Below, in pieces: positions 1 to 10,244 of a DNA stretch of 33,521 bases. The stretch's first letter is position 1, and every line of letters starts with the position of its first letter. This DNA comes from Nemertoderma westbladi (taxonomy: Eukaryota > Xenacoelomorpha > Nemertodermatida > Nemertodermatidae): contig JAUCBJ010004360.1 in assembly GCA_032718475.1 (NCBI GenBank), forward strand, positions 1-33,521, given 5' to 3'. Under the pieces are notes generated by a model. It ran no database searches. It saw only the letters and a list, made by a program, of their open reading frames with translations, and was not told the origin of the DNA. The translations under genes were made by a program, and so were the position numbers.

Positions 1-218
1 ACAGTAGGTCCATAAACAGTTAAAAGAAAATAAATTAATAATAAATTACACAAATAAATACACTATAAAATAGATCAGGGTATAGTAAGATAAAACATAA
101 ATACACTAGATATAAAGTATTAAGTAGCACATATAACTATGGTGACTAGAAATCATTTAGCATACCGGTAAATATTTATTACAGATTACATTACATAATA
201 AAATACAATTAAATGCAG

Positions 219-390
219 ATTCACGACGGCGGTTCTCTCGACGATCCAATCATTGGCGAAGGCCTCTTCTGTGGTGATTACGTTCAGCCCCACATTGGCT
301 CATCCTCCAACCTATTGTTCCTGCATTTCCATAGCGACCAGAGCATCTCTCGAGGGGGATTTTTGGCCAGTTATGAAACAGTAGACCCGC
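219..390 (+). CDS. CUB-domain gene, exon a (second half of a CUB domain)
   Basis: This exon encodes the C-terminal half of a CUB domain, an extracellular beta-sandwich module of secreted and membrane proteins. The translation has the typical order: a D-G-G-S-L-D-D stretch, a lone Cys before a G-D motif, then S-S-S-N-L-L-F-L-H-F-H-S-D and G-G-F-L-A-S-Y. The frame is closed by a TAA at 210-212, so the only usable acceptor is the AG at 217-218. The donor GTTAGT at 391 ends the exon in phase 1, the usual phase at CUB borders, and fits the phase of the exon at 13512. An alternative donor at 381 would end in phase 0 and would not fit. The first half of this domain lies upstream of the window. Which CUB protein it belongs to cannot be told from these fragments. 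Confidence 0.75.
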
Positions 391-752
391 GTTAGTCGTT
401 TATTCTTAAATTGTAACAATAATAATTATCCGCATTTAGTATAAACAGCGAGTATCAGCAGAGCTGATCATTCCTTAGTGATGTAATAATAACTTTATAG
501 TTGTAGGCGAGTATTTAACAATGGAAATAGACCTTAAATTTGTAGTTGAATTTCCGGAAAAACTTTTGATTGGTGTATTTTTTTACTAGTTGACAGTATT
601 TCATTAATTTGTATGGAATTAATTTCGCACTACCAAATCACCAGGGCGATATATTTTCAAACTTTACATCACAGTGCGACATTAGTTCTCAGTATGTCCA
701 TAAGACATACATTTACTATATATTTCCAGTATATCCAATCCTGTATGTCATA
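391..752 (+). other. Intron segment left of the BEL/Pao insertion
   Basis: AT-rich sequence with no ORF or recognisable motif. Together with 13399-13511 it forms the original intron, which would be only about 480 bp without the retrotransposon. Confidence 0.6.
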
Positions 753-757
753 ATGAC
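753..757. repeat. Target-site duplication, left copy (ATGAC)
   Basis: The five bases before the left LTR are ATGAC and recur directly after the right LTR at 13394-13398. A 5-bp duplication is the usual size for BEL/Pao integration. Confidence 0.92.
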
Positions 758-2018
758 TGTTCGCGCTTTCGAAGACCTTTAGCAGTTTAACCTGCCAAAA
801 TTTATATGTCTTTTAGTTAATTAAAACCACTTTAGCATACGACAATAATTTATGCTAATACGCAAAACATTAGCCGAAGTCAGCCCATGCGCGATCATTC
901 ACCCGATGGATCTACACCCGGGAGACTGAATTCGGATGCTTGAATTGGATTATTACAGTGTAAGGTTGCAGTGTATACCTAATGTATTATTCGATAGATA
1001 GTTAATAATTAATCTCTGACAGGTATTATTGGCTTTCGGGAAATATTAACAGTTCCTTTAGGACGTGGCGCTTTATCTATTTAAACAGAACTAGGACTTA
1101 TACTAAACGCAACGATACTGCTTGGGATTGAAGTATAAAGCGTATTCTTTAGGAAATACTTTGTTACCAATCACAATCATACACACTATTCTGCCGACAG
1201 TCAGTACATTTGATCACACATAAAGAGAGCAGTAATTGACTCACGTAGGGTCTGCTAAATAACATTGGATTCAATACACACCACATTAATATAAATCGCA
1301 ATTGTTATATATAGCCGGTCTCTCTAACCTGTAGTGTTATCAAGAAAATTGGGAATTGGGTGATTTATCCGTATTATCCAAATAGCAATATTTCCATCAA
1401 CAAATATTTACAATTAATAACTGACGGTAAAATAACAGTACAAACAATATGATTAATGCAATTAAAAGTATCAAGGTGAGATGAGTGATTTAAGTCAGTG
1501 AGTTCGTTTCGTTAGTTAGGTAACAGTTTATACTTTCGATAATTCAAGCAGTTTACGGTACAGCAGTATCTATCCAAAAATGCCGGTGTTTCTGGCTTAG
1601 ACAGCAATAACAACAAAGTAACAAGAAAAAACAGTAAGACTGAACACTCTCCTTATGATCGACTAAAAGCTACACGTCGACAGGAAAAACCGCCCTGATT
1701 GGCCCAAGCCAAACAAAGAACCACGCGGCCAATGGCTGTTTCCATGTCAGCAACCAGCTGCTAGATGTCGTAATATGAATCATCACGGCTAAGCTGTGAA
1801 AGGTGGTTGGTGCATTACAAGTTTTTTGTCTTACCATGTCCGCTAAAACACGTATATAGCAGAATGATTTTTATGTCCGTTAAAACACCTATAAAGGTAC
1901 CTTGCGGGCGAGGGGAATATATATACAGTTAGAAAACCCTTTTTAGAGTATTCCAGCGCCTGGGGGGGAACTGGCCAGCAAAGGCAAACGTATCAGTTAT
2001 CCCACAAAAGCTTTTACA
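758..2018 (-). repeat. 3' LTR of the BEL/Pao element
   Basis: A 1261-bp terminal repeat identical to 12133-13393 except for G948 versus T at 12323, as far as eye comparison shows. It starts TGTTCGCG and ends TTTTACA on the plus strand. Just inside it (2019-2026) the minus strand reads GGGAGCGG, a short and imperfect purine tract that may serve as the polypurine primer. Confidence 0.95.
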
Positions 2019-2096
2019 CCGCTCCCAGAAAATGGGATTTAAGTCTATAAAATATACAAAATCACAGTTTCTAAAATACAAAAATACTCTAAACAG

Positions 2097-3632
2097 TTAG
2101 TCTTTCTTGCGCGGACGGCGTTTACGCAGTTTTTTGAAGCTAGCAAGAGTCCTTTTCTCTTTGGGGCGAGCCACTTTACTAGGAGGGCTATAACTCCTGG
2201 GTGAAGGGTGCAATATGATTGCATCAGAAGGTATGGGATTGCGATCGGTATATCCGCCGGTCGAAGTACCGGGTTGATGGACATCAACGTCCGGGGAGAG
2301 GGGTCTAACGGCTTTGAGAGCTCGTTTCAAGACAGCCGCTCTTACGGGTCCTTTACGAGTGGTCTGAACGAGGGCCGTGGGTGGACCATAGGCAGTTAGA
2401 AACTTCCTTGGTTTAATGGTTCTTTCTAACTCGCGTTCGCGGGCTCGATACTCGTAAGGCCGTCGATATACCTCTTGTAACTCAGGGTGTGAGTTGACGA
2501 ATAAGTCTCCATAGGCAGGGTCTTGACGGATAAAGTTTATTAAGTTGTAAGACTGGATGTCACTCGGATTAATGCTCCTGAGAAATTTACGCACATATTT
2601 GGTTGAAATACATTCTCCAACGCGCTTCAATAGTTCATAACTTGATAGGCGCGATTTCTGCTCGACGGAGGCAAACAAATATGGATGGAACGCATAAACT
2701 CCTTCATAGGCGCGTCCGGGATAATAGCGATGGCGTGAGTCACAATGCAAATCAGCGTTCGCCTCCCAAGCTCTTATATAACGTAGTACAATCATTTCAT
2801 CTACGCTCTCTAAATCATGGTTAAAGGGACAATCAAAGCTGGCGTGTCCTTTTAATTGACAATGATGGCATTGAGTCATAAATTGGGGGCAGACGGCAAA
2901 AATGTGCAAATTATTAAGCCGACAATATGCACAATAGATTTCCATCGACGGTTGCTCGTGGAAATAGGAACAAAGATCGTTGGTGTCCATAGACGTAATA
3001 TGGTCTCTCGATGAGCACAGCCGACAACGTTGTCGAGAAACATAATTGGCATGGCGATAATCATACGCAGTAAGACACTGTGGACCTTGATACCATTCCA
3101 ATATATAGTCGCTATCGCTACTCCGAGCCGTGGGGGGCTGAATCTCTTCCGATTCTAAACATATGGGTTCATCTTCCCCTTGTATAGTTGAGGTAGGTAT
3201 GGCCGTCTCCTCAAGTGGACCTACCGTCTGAATTTCCACGACAGAATAACCGGTGGGGATCCGAGGTCTTTGGATAACCGAGGAGTGCAGGTTTATTACA
3301 CAGATGTCTCGGAAAATAGCGAATCCAGCGCTATCCAACTTCTCCGCAGCTGAGTCTCTTAAGCTGAGCTTGGTCAAAGCGCGGTCTTTGAATTGGCTAT
3401 CCACGTTGCGAAACGGGGTTAAAAACCGTCGGAAACATTCAAAGCGGATGAATTTTCTATAGTCCGCTTCGCGCGTAAGTTGTTCCTGGGACATCGGCGG
3501 TTCGATATAGCGCCCATCGTCCTCCGTAATAGTCGGATCAGCTTCACCGCATATCAAGCTATCCACAAACGCTTGTAAAGGTAGAGTATATCGCTCTCTA
3601 ATACCAAGGTCATCTTCTATTAATTCCGTCAT
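2097..3632 (-). CDS. BEL/Pao 3' ORF: 511-aa zinc-knuckle protein of unknown function
   Basis: This intact ORF lies between the Gag-protease ORF and the 3' LTR, its stop 78 bp from the LTR, where some LTR elements carry env. It does not look like Env: there is no signal peptide and no hydrophobic membrane segment. It has three Cys/His motifs in a row: C203-C206-H211-C221 (imperfect), C234-C237-H243-C248 (x2-x5-x4), and C255-C258-H263-C268, a perfect C-x2-C-x4-H-x4-C retroviral knuckle. The first 110 residues are mixed and charged. Residues from about 400 to the end are rich in Arg, Lys, Pro and Ser and finish in a strongly basic tail that could bind nucleic acid or act as a nuclear signal. It may be a second nucleocapsid-like or accessory protein, or a captured host sequence. 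I do not recognise the family. The start is the first ATG of the open frame. Confidence 0.75.
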   Translation of the reverse strand: MTELIEDDLGIRERYTLPLQAFVDSLICGEADPTITEDDGRYIEPPMSQEQLTREADYRKFIRFECFRRFLTPFRNVDSQFKDRALTKLSLRDSAAEKLDSAGFAIFRDICVINLHSSVIQRPRIPTGYSVVEIQTVGPLEETAIPTSTIQGEDEPICLESEEIQPPTARSSDSDYILEWYQGPQCLTAYDYRHANYVSRQRCRLCSSRDHITSMDTNDLCSYFHEQPSMEIYCAYCRLNNLHIFAVCPQFMTQCHHCQLKGHASFDCPFNHDLESVDEMIVLRYIRAWEANADLHCDSRHRYYPGRAYEGVYAFHPYLFASVEQKSRLSSYELLKRVGECISTKYVRKFLRSINPSDIQSYNLINFIRQDPAYGDLFVNSHPELQEVYRRPYEYRARERELERTIKPRKFLTAYGPPTALVQTTRKGPVRAAVLKRALKAVRPLSPDVDVHQPGTSTGGYTDRNPIPSDAIILHPSPRSYSPPSKVARPKEKRTLASFKKLRKRRPRKKD

Positions 3633-5250
3633 ATTTGCTATCTGAGTTTGTTAATATCAATATACGTTAATATTTTAGGTAAGCGGGCGTCGCTTCCTAC
3701 TAGGCCTTTTGCCCCCGGACAGTGGGTTTCTCAGCGCCGATGTACCGCTGTCGCAGTGTTTACGCCAACATGTAGCACAGCACGACAACGATAACCGGCA
3801 CAAGTCCCACCACTGTCCGTCCCAAAGGCTTGAATCCACTTGAGGTTATCTCAGTAGAGTTAGGGCTATTTTACAATTGCGATTAGCTACTGTAAACACA
3901 CTTTAGTAGTAACATTCACCTATAAACGCACAAATTCCATACAATCATTACTTACTGCACACATGCATACCATTTGTCCGTTAGTCAGTGTCTTCCAGAA
4001 TGTTACGTATTTACTATGTATCCTTGGATACTAATAGTGCGCTATGTATACTCTTATGCTACGCAATGGGGCAAGCCTTTTATTGTTCTTTTAACTTGCT
4101 TCTAATTCTAGCGTGGGTGTTGCCATGGTGACATTATGGAAAACTAGCGGTAGAATTAGGGCAATCCTCATGCATACAGATCTGGGATGTTATTTAATAG
4201 TAATTCTTTAATTGTCAATATCCTCTTTATGCATGATTTTATAAATTTTATCGGCTATTGACTATATGCTGGAGATTCTTACACTCTAATACACTCAATA
4301 TGAATCTCCGCTCCCATGATCTATTAATTACTGGAATTTTGGGAATGTTATAAATTGCACAAAATGACAATTTATGAAATTCATTTAAATATGAATTTAA
4401 TTTATTCCCGTGAATTTTATTATTTGATGTTAAATTGACATAAATTTTATTCCAGAGCAAATCTGGGGACATAAGATCCTTAATTCTATGAAATTTGTCT
4501 TTTAAGAGTATCGGTAAGTGCTACGATATCTTAATCGACTAGAATTGTTAACGGATCTGAATTTTAAAGATTTTAATAAATATTAAATTAATATTTAGGA
4601 TGGGCACCAATTTATTCCAGAACTTGTCTGGGGACGTTAACCACTGATTCTAGAATTTGTCTTTCAAGTATATCGGTGGGTGCCACGATATCTTAATCGA
4701 CTAGAATTGCAGATGGTCAAAAGTTTAACAGATTTATTTGCGATTTACGCTACTGTTAGAGGGACATCACGCTACTATATGTATTATTTGTTATAAGGTA
4801 GAAGAGCAATATCGCACGAAGCAATGTCAGTGTGAAGAGGCAAGTCGTTTCCAAGGTCTACCCAGAGCTTGGTTTAGCCGAGACACGAGGATCTGAACTT
4901 TGCATTCCTAATACTCTGCCTACCAATAATACTTAAATATAGTAGTGGCTTTACCGCACTTTAAGAAGTACTGACATGTCATCTTACTATAGTCTCGCAT
5001 TTATAATATAATACGGACAGTAAGGAAAGAGAAAATAATTACTTCTTGCCGTCGCACTAAATATATATTATAAGTAATTATGTACGTAATAAACACTAAT
5101 ATATTGCACTAATCTACTAACATTCTAAAATAACATTTTACTAAATAAAATTAAATAAAAACGATTATAATAAAGTACATAATAAAGTTCGCATATAAAA
5201 TGTAATAAAATAGATAAAATAATATAGTCATACACCCACTCCATATATAA
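3633..5250 (-). other. Non-coding internal spacer of the BEL/Pao element
   Basis: About 1.6 kb between the two element ORFs, where pol and integrase would lie in a full-length relative. No long ORF and no RT or integrase motif is visible on the minus strand; a 74-codon frame at 4248-4472 looks fortuitous. The stretch 4950-5240 is very AT-rich. It contains one diverged internal duplication (4446-4547 and 4611-4709). Confidence 0.7.
4446..4709. repeat. Diverged direct duplication (about 100 bp, two copies)
   Basis: 4446-4547 and 4611-4709 both start TTTATTCCAG and share CTGGGGAC, AATTTGTCTTT and a common block ending GACTAGAATTG. The copies differ at scattered bases, so the duplication is older than the insertion itself. 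Confidence 0.75.
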
Positions 5251-8200
5251 TTACGTTATGGAGTCCCTAGATCTTTGTCGAATTAGGGAAGTGGTCGTAG
5301 GAAGAGTATCCTGCCTTCCATGGTTTCCGGACAGTTTTCGGTCTCTTCCCAGTAAACCTAAGCGACCAGCTGGGCGATTAGGCTGTCGTGTTACTTCCGC
5401 CGCTCCCTTGGCCTGTCTAATCTCCTCAGTGGTAAGATGAGGAGGCCATTCATCTTCTTCTTTACTTAGGGAGTCGGGTCCACCTAACCAGCCGGGAGTA
5501 TCTATCCGTTCTTGAGGAGTTGCTCTTCTGGAATCGATGTCGGCTGGATTAATCGTCCCAAGGCAATGTCTCCATTGATCTACATTGGAGTTAATATCGT
5601 CATTATCTGAGGAGTATGGTGTTCCCTCAGTTGGGTCGTCCACATCACTGCTCTCCACTTCCCCCTTTACTTGGTATACCTGTTGTTGAGGTAATCTCTC
5701 TTTGAGAGTTCTACGGGAAGGGCCAGTGAAGTACCAACCTACTCTAGTTCTTACCGCATAGGTTTGTAGTGGCTGTGGTTGAGCAGGCCGTTTCTCTAAT
5801 GGCTCGAGCGCCTCATGCGCGTTTTGGCCGATGAGTATTTGCACTCCAGGATAATCTGTCTGGAATCGAGGTATCTTAAGATGTTGGACGCTCTCATCTT
5901 CGTCCCAATTATAAAGGTCTGCTTGAGTAGTAGCAAAGTTCTTTATAGCCACCATTTTTACTGACCTTACACCTTGTGTTCCTAACTTATCCTGGGGGGT
6001 GGACAACACACCTACATAGTAATCTGCCGTCAGGGTAGATTTCCAAACCTGCATAATTCCTGACATATTCAATTTAGTCCGGAACTTGGGTTGTCCAGCA
6101 AAGATATCTTCGGCTAGTTCTTGATCGATGAATGTTCCTGTGCTGCCGGAGTCAAGTAGGGCGTTCACTATGTAACTCTTGTTGGGACCATGAACTCGAA
6201 CTTGCACTACAGGAAATTCTCTTATTCCTATGTTGGAAGTTGGAACTTTCCAAGATGGTTGTTTGTCAAAAGGAGTTGGAGTAAACTCGTCAGTGTCCTT
6301 TTCATCCGTAAGTGCTCGATACACTGTGGTATTTATTAGATAACAGGATTCGTTGGCATCGGAGAATTCGTCTGTATAGAATCCTTCCCACTCAGAACCT
6401 TGGTCAGTGTCGTTCACATCACTGAATTGGACATGTAATTCGGGCTCACTTACCTGACTCGGGTTGTCTCGTTCGAACTCACTGTGTAACAAAATGTGAT
6501 GTTTCGCGCCACACTTTGCACACTTTGCGTCGGAGTAACAGGTTCGCCGTTGGTGTCCTGATCTGAGGCAATTATAGCATAACCGCTTATTCCACAGGAC
6601 TGTACGTCTGTCTACAGGGGATTTCTTTAGAAATTCAGCACACGCACTCAAACGGTGAGGCCCGTCGCACAGCGCACATTTTGGTTTGATGTTACTCACC
6701 TTAACTTGGTTAACGTTATGCACTCTCGTTCTTTCTTCGGGCTTTCTTCCGTGAATTCTCTTAGGAGACGTAGGAGGAGTTGTTGTTACCTGTTCTCTCC
6801 TGTCACTGGTTCGAGACTTGTATTTACTTACGTCTTTATAGGTCTTGTTGTCATAGTAAGATTTTGCTGTGTCTTTCCCGCTGTCCTCTTCTTGAGAAGC
6901 TTGGCTTTCGCCGTCGTCAGTATAACACACTGGTATTATCCTTCTCCTAGAATCGGGTTTCTCACTTACCTTATTTTCCGATGTTTTCTCTCTGGCCTGC
7001 CTTATGAGTTGTAATTTTACTTCACTATCTAAGAAAGACATGAGATCAGCCATGGTAGGACTTCGTCGTTGTTGTTCATTCATGTACAACACTTTCTTGT
7101 CCCAGCGTGTACATACTCCACCCTTTGGTAAAGTAGAGACTACGGCTCCAATAACCATGGAACTCTGGTATTCGTGCGACTTACCTAACCAGTCCAGTTG
7201 TCTACAGATCTCTTGTATTTCATCGGAAAATTCTATAATCCCACTACTAAGGAAGTGTCGGGGGGCTACCAATTTTGTATACAGATACTTAGCTATGTTA
7301 TCTTTATTACCATACCTGATGTTTAATGTATCCCAAACTTGTCTTAATCCATCTGGATGTCCAATAAACTTTAACGCCATTAACTTGGGAGGTCCTTCCA
7401 AACACTTGATGAGGAATCTAAGTTTCTCTCCGTTAGATAGTACAGAGTTCTGTATGCTATCTTTGTAATATTCGTTGAAAGGTAACCATTTCATCTCATC
7501 CCCATTGAATTTGACGATCTCTCCCACTTTGACCGCTTGGCGGGCTTCTGTTCTAGCCATCTGACGCGTAAAGCTTTCTTGGGCCATCGTGTTATTTAAT
7601 ATCGAATTATCGGTATACAAATTTCTCGGATCATTATCAGGTCTATAGGGAATATCATTAATAACAGGTCTATAATCACCCTTAATAGGGTTTGCTATAG
7701 GAGTTTCAACTTCACTAGCAGTATAGATGCGTGTAGGCTCCACACCTTGCGCATGTGATACTTCAGACCTAACGGGTTGACTCAATGTTACCGGGGGCAT
7801 TGGTATGCCTTTTTGTATATTGACTAATTTGTCGCGTTCTAGCGCGATACTTTGCTGCACTTCTTGCAACTCTGCTCTACTTTCCCTCACCGTTCCCTTA
7901 AGTTGGTGGACAGTCTCCTGCATCTGTCCTAGCAGGAGATTCATCCCCCGCCGTCCCTCTTCCACCCACTCAACCGCCGAAGCGGGAGTCGCCAACATAG
8001 TAGCGGGCTGACGCGGGACGACGGGAGACAAATTATTGATTTCTCTCTCTGCTATCTGGACAGGGGTATTTGCATGGACTGTTCCACCGGGTACAGGTAG
8101 TGTAGTGCTATGTAAAGGGAATTTAGAGTTAAGCTCTGGAAGTGCAGGGGTCTCTAGCATAGAAGTGACTTTGGGAATTACAGGCCTAATGATTTCAGGT

Positions 8201-9867
8201 TCATCGACTATAGTAGGGAGTCTTTTGACCTGGATAAATTGTTCTATAGGTTCTGCACTACCTAAATCTGTGCTAGTTAGCTGTCTTTTAACAGCTGGGG
8301 GCAAATCAGGCAATTTGCGACGGTAATATGTTTTTCTACGCCTACTTAGATGAGATCTATTTCCTCCGCCTTCAGGATCGGTAGTATCACCTTCCTCCGA
8401 GGATGTGTATCCTTGGCGCTTGGGAGTAGATTTTCTCATCATCTGCATTTGATTAGCAGTGAACTGTTTATTTATACTGTCTTGTGTCTCTTGCAGATTT
8501 TCCAACTCCAGTTGGGTAGTCTGCTCAGATGCTCTCCTTTCTACTTCTGCCACTGCCTTCGCTGCCTTTCTTTCGGCTTCTGCTTCTTTTCTTTTGGCTT
8601 CTGCTTCTTTTCTTTCTGCTTCTGCTTCCTTTCTTTCGGCTTCTGCATCTGCCATAACCGCCGCCATATCCGCCGCCTTTTGTTCCTCTATCCTTCTTTT
8701 CTTTATTTGTTCTTCTCGGACTCTAGTGAGGCGGAGTTTTTCATCACATTCAGCTTGGTTTGCAGCTAACATTTCGGCATCGATTGAGTCTAACACAAGC
8801 TTGGTTCCTTCACTATTAGGGGAAAGTCCATGTAGCCGTCTCCTCAACTCTTCGTCTCCTAGGAATCGCTGATAGTCTGACAAATAAATGTCGATAGCGT
8901 CTCTAGTTCGCGGTTTCTCGGCGGCCTCTTCACTTTCCTCTTGAGCAAGGGTGACATCAGTTTGTTCGGAGACATCAGTCGGTTCCTCATAGATTGATCT
9001 CTCAGCCAGCTGGGATTTCCACGGGGCTGTTTCCTGTACTTTGAGATCTACTCGATGTAGCCAAGTTTTGACAGCAACCTGCAGCGACGTGTCCTGTCTT
9101 CTTTTGGAAGTTTCCTCAAAGGCTGAGAGGATTAGTCGAATGCGTAGGGTTCTTTCGCGTATTTGATATAGCAGTTCTTCCTGCTCTTGAGGTCCGTGAG
9201 GTTGTCGAAACAGTTGTTCCTCCAATCGCTCCAAGGATCCGAAGAATCCCTGCACATATCCTGCTGCCGACCTCTTCCAAACAGCTGGATCCATTGTATC
9301 TTTTGCCACTCCCATCCTGTGTATATCTTCCCAAGTAGCCTCGGACATATCAAACGGAAGTCCGAGTCCGGGAAAGTTCCATTGTGATTCAACAATAGAT
9401 CTCAATTCTTCCCTGGCGTATCCCGCGTAATTATCTTGGGTCGCTTGCTTATTCTTCGCCCAGTCGGTTTGATGTTCTTCCACCGCAATGAGTATAGTAG
9501 TCAGCACTGCAGCAGGAAGAGTAAGAAGGGGGTCCGAGTAGACTGTATCAGCCATCTGCACTCCATGTTCGGGAGTCAACTCTACAGTATCCGAACTGCT
9601 GGAGCTATCAGGTCTCTGGGAAGTAGGTTCTTGACCAAGATGTTGCTGCGATAGGACAGCTGCCTCTTGGTCCCGTTTTACCTGTGCCCGAGTGCCTATG
9701 ATGGACCTATGGTGGACTAGCCTAGGGTCTGATACTACTGGAGGGATGACCTTTTTTACAGTAGGAGGTGAGCCGAACTTCTCTTTTATTCGCTCCACAC
9801 TCCTATCTGAATCACAGATAGTGGTCTCGATCAGACTGTCCGACAGGTTTTGCTGAGTGTCAGACAT
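5251..9867 (-). CDS. gag-pro: BEL/Pao Gag-protease polyprotein fused to an RNase H end fragment
   Basis: An uninterrupted 1538-aa frame starting at the ATG at 9867. Visible parts in order: a charged N-terminal region; an Ala/Glu/Lys-rich coiled coil with repeated E-A-E-R-K-E-A units (about residues 380-460); a BEL/Pao Gag core like Pfam DUF1759 (about 780-955); three zinc knuckles (C1064 to H1128, including a perfect C-x2-C-x4-H-x4-C); and a retropepsin-type aspartic protease with D1239-S1240-G1241. After the protease the frame passes through an acidic linker straight into W1432-R-H...N-P-A-D, the motif that in complete elements follows the RNase H domain. The RT and the RNase H catalytic residues are therefore missing by an in-frame internal deletion. 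The last 65 or so residues resemble nothing known, and no integrase follows. The product would assemble particles and cut Gag but could not copy or integrate DNA. Confidence 0.9.
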   Translation of the reverse strand: MSDTQQNLSDSLIETTICDSDRSVERIKEKFGSPPTVKKVIPPVVSDPRLVHHRSIIGTRAQVKRDQEAAVLSQQHLGQEPTSQRPDSSSSSDTVELTPEHGVQMADTVYSDPLLTLPAAVLTTILIAVEEHQTDWAKNKQATQDNYAGYAREELRSIVESQWNFPGLGLPFDMSEATWEDIHRMGVAKDTMDPAVWKRSAAGYVQGFFGSLERLEEQLFRQPHGPQEQEELLYQIRERTLRIRLILSAFEETSKRRQDTSLQVAVKTWLHRVDLKVQETAPWKSQLAERSIYEEPTDVSEQTDVTLAQEESEEAAEKPRTRDAIDIYLSDYQRFLGDEELRRRLHGLSPNSEGTKLVLDSIDAEMLAANQAECDEKLRLTRVREEQIKKRRIEEQKAADMAAVMADAEAERKEAEAERKEAEAKRKEAEAERKAAKAVAEVERRASEQTTQLELENLQETQDSINKQFTANQMQMMRKSTPKRQGYTSSEEGDTTDPEGGGNRSHLSRRRKTYYRRKLPDLPPAVKRQLTSTDLGSAEPIEQFIQVKRLPTIVDEPEIIRPVIPKVTSMLETPALPELNSKFPLHSTTLPVPGGTVHANTPVQIAEREINNLSPVVPRQPATMLATPASAVEWVEEGRRGMNLLLGQMQETVHQLKGTVRESRAELQEVQQSIALERDKLVNIQKGIPMPPVTLSQPVRSEVSHAQGVEPTRIYTASEVETPIANPIKGDYRPVINDIPYRPDNDPRNLYTDNSILNNTMAQESFTRQMARTEARQAVKVGEIVKFNGDEMKWLPFNEYYKDSIQNSVLSNGEKLRFLIKCLEGPPKLMALKFIGHPDGLRQVWDTLNIRYGNKDNIAKYLYTKLVAPRHFLSSGIIEFSDEIQEICRQLDWLGKSHEYQSSMVIGAVVSTLPKGGVCTRWDKKVLYMNEQQRRSPTMADLMSFLDSEVKLQLIRQAREKTSENKVSEKPDSRRRIIPVCYTDDGESQASQEEDSGKDTAKSYYDNKTYKDVSKYKSRTSDRREQVTTTPPTSPKRIHGRKPEERTRVHNVNQVKVSNIKPKCALCDGPHRLSACAEFLKKSPVDRRTVLWNKRLCYNCLRSGHQRRTCYSDAKCAKCGAKHHILLHSEFERDNPSQVSEPELHVQFSDVNDTDQGSEWEGFYTDEFSDANESCYLINTTVYRALTDEKDTDEFTPTPFDKQPSWKVPTSNIGIREFPVVQVRVHGPNKSYIVNALLDSGSTGTFIDQELAEDIFAGQPKFRTKLNMSGIMQVWKSTLTADYYVGVLSTPQDKLGTQGVRSVKMVAIKNFATTQADLYNWDEDESVQHLKIPRFQTDYPGVQILIGQNAHEALEPLEKRPAQPQPLQTYAVRTRVGWYFTGPSRRTLKERLPQQQVYQVKGEVESSDVDDPTEGTPYSSDNDDINSNVDQWRHCLGTINPADIDSRRATPQERIDTPGWLGGPDSLSKEEDEWPPHLTTEEIRQAKGAAEVTRQPNRPAGRLGLLGRDRKLSGNHGRQDTLPTTTSLIRQRSRDSIT

Positions 9868-10009
9868 ATTTAGTTATACAGTTGAATGTCTACTACTATA
9901 ATTTCAGTTAAAGCAAATCTAGTAATTCAGTATGACCACAAGCCTAGCGATTTATTACCGGTACCGTTACTCAGGTGGAACGTGATATATATACAATATA
10001 TTAGAATAC

Positions 10010-10244
10010 CGGTATGCTTATAATATATAAGTATTATTACAGACTAGATTTGTCACAGAGTACCGGTATATAATTTTAGCACAAATATATATATATATAT
10101 AGTAGGCCTATAATGAATACCGGTATACAGCTTACACTTATAGTATATAAGTATAATTCTGGACTAGAATTAATTACAGGGTACCGGTATGATTTCAGCT
10201 CAAATTTATAGAAATAAATATAATAAGCCTATGGTAAGTACCGG
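10010..10244. repeat. About 112-bp tandem duplication carrying TACCGGTA palindromes
   Basis: Two diverged copies, each running from ATACCGGTAT through a TATATAAGTAT block and GACTAGA to GTACCGGTAT, then an A/T-rich piece and AGCCTAT or GGCCTAT. Five ACCGGT palindromes occur in 235 bp. Confidence 0.75.

Noticed and set aside
2097-3632. Envelope gene of an errantivirus-like element
   Set aside because: No signal peptide, membrane segment or cleavage site; the protein is rich in zinc-knuckle and basic residues instead.
8350-8872. Plus-strand frames opposite the Gag coiled coil
   Set aside because: They mirror the Glu/Ala/Lys repeats of the minus-strand Gag; Phe/Ser/Cys-rich and without any recognisable domain.
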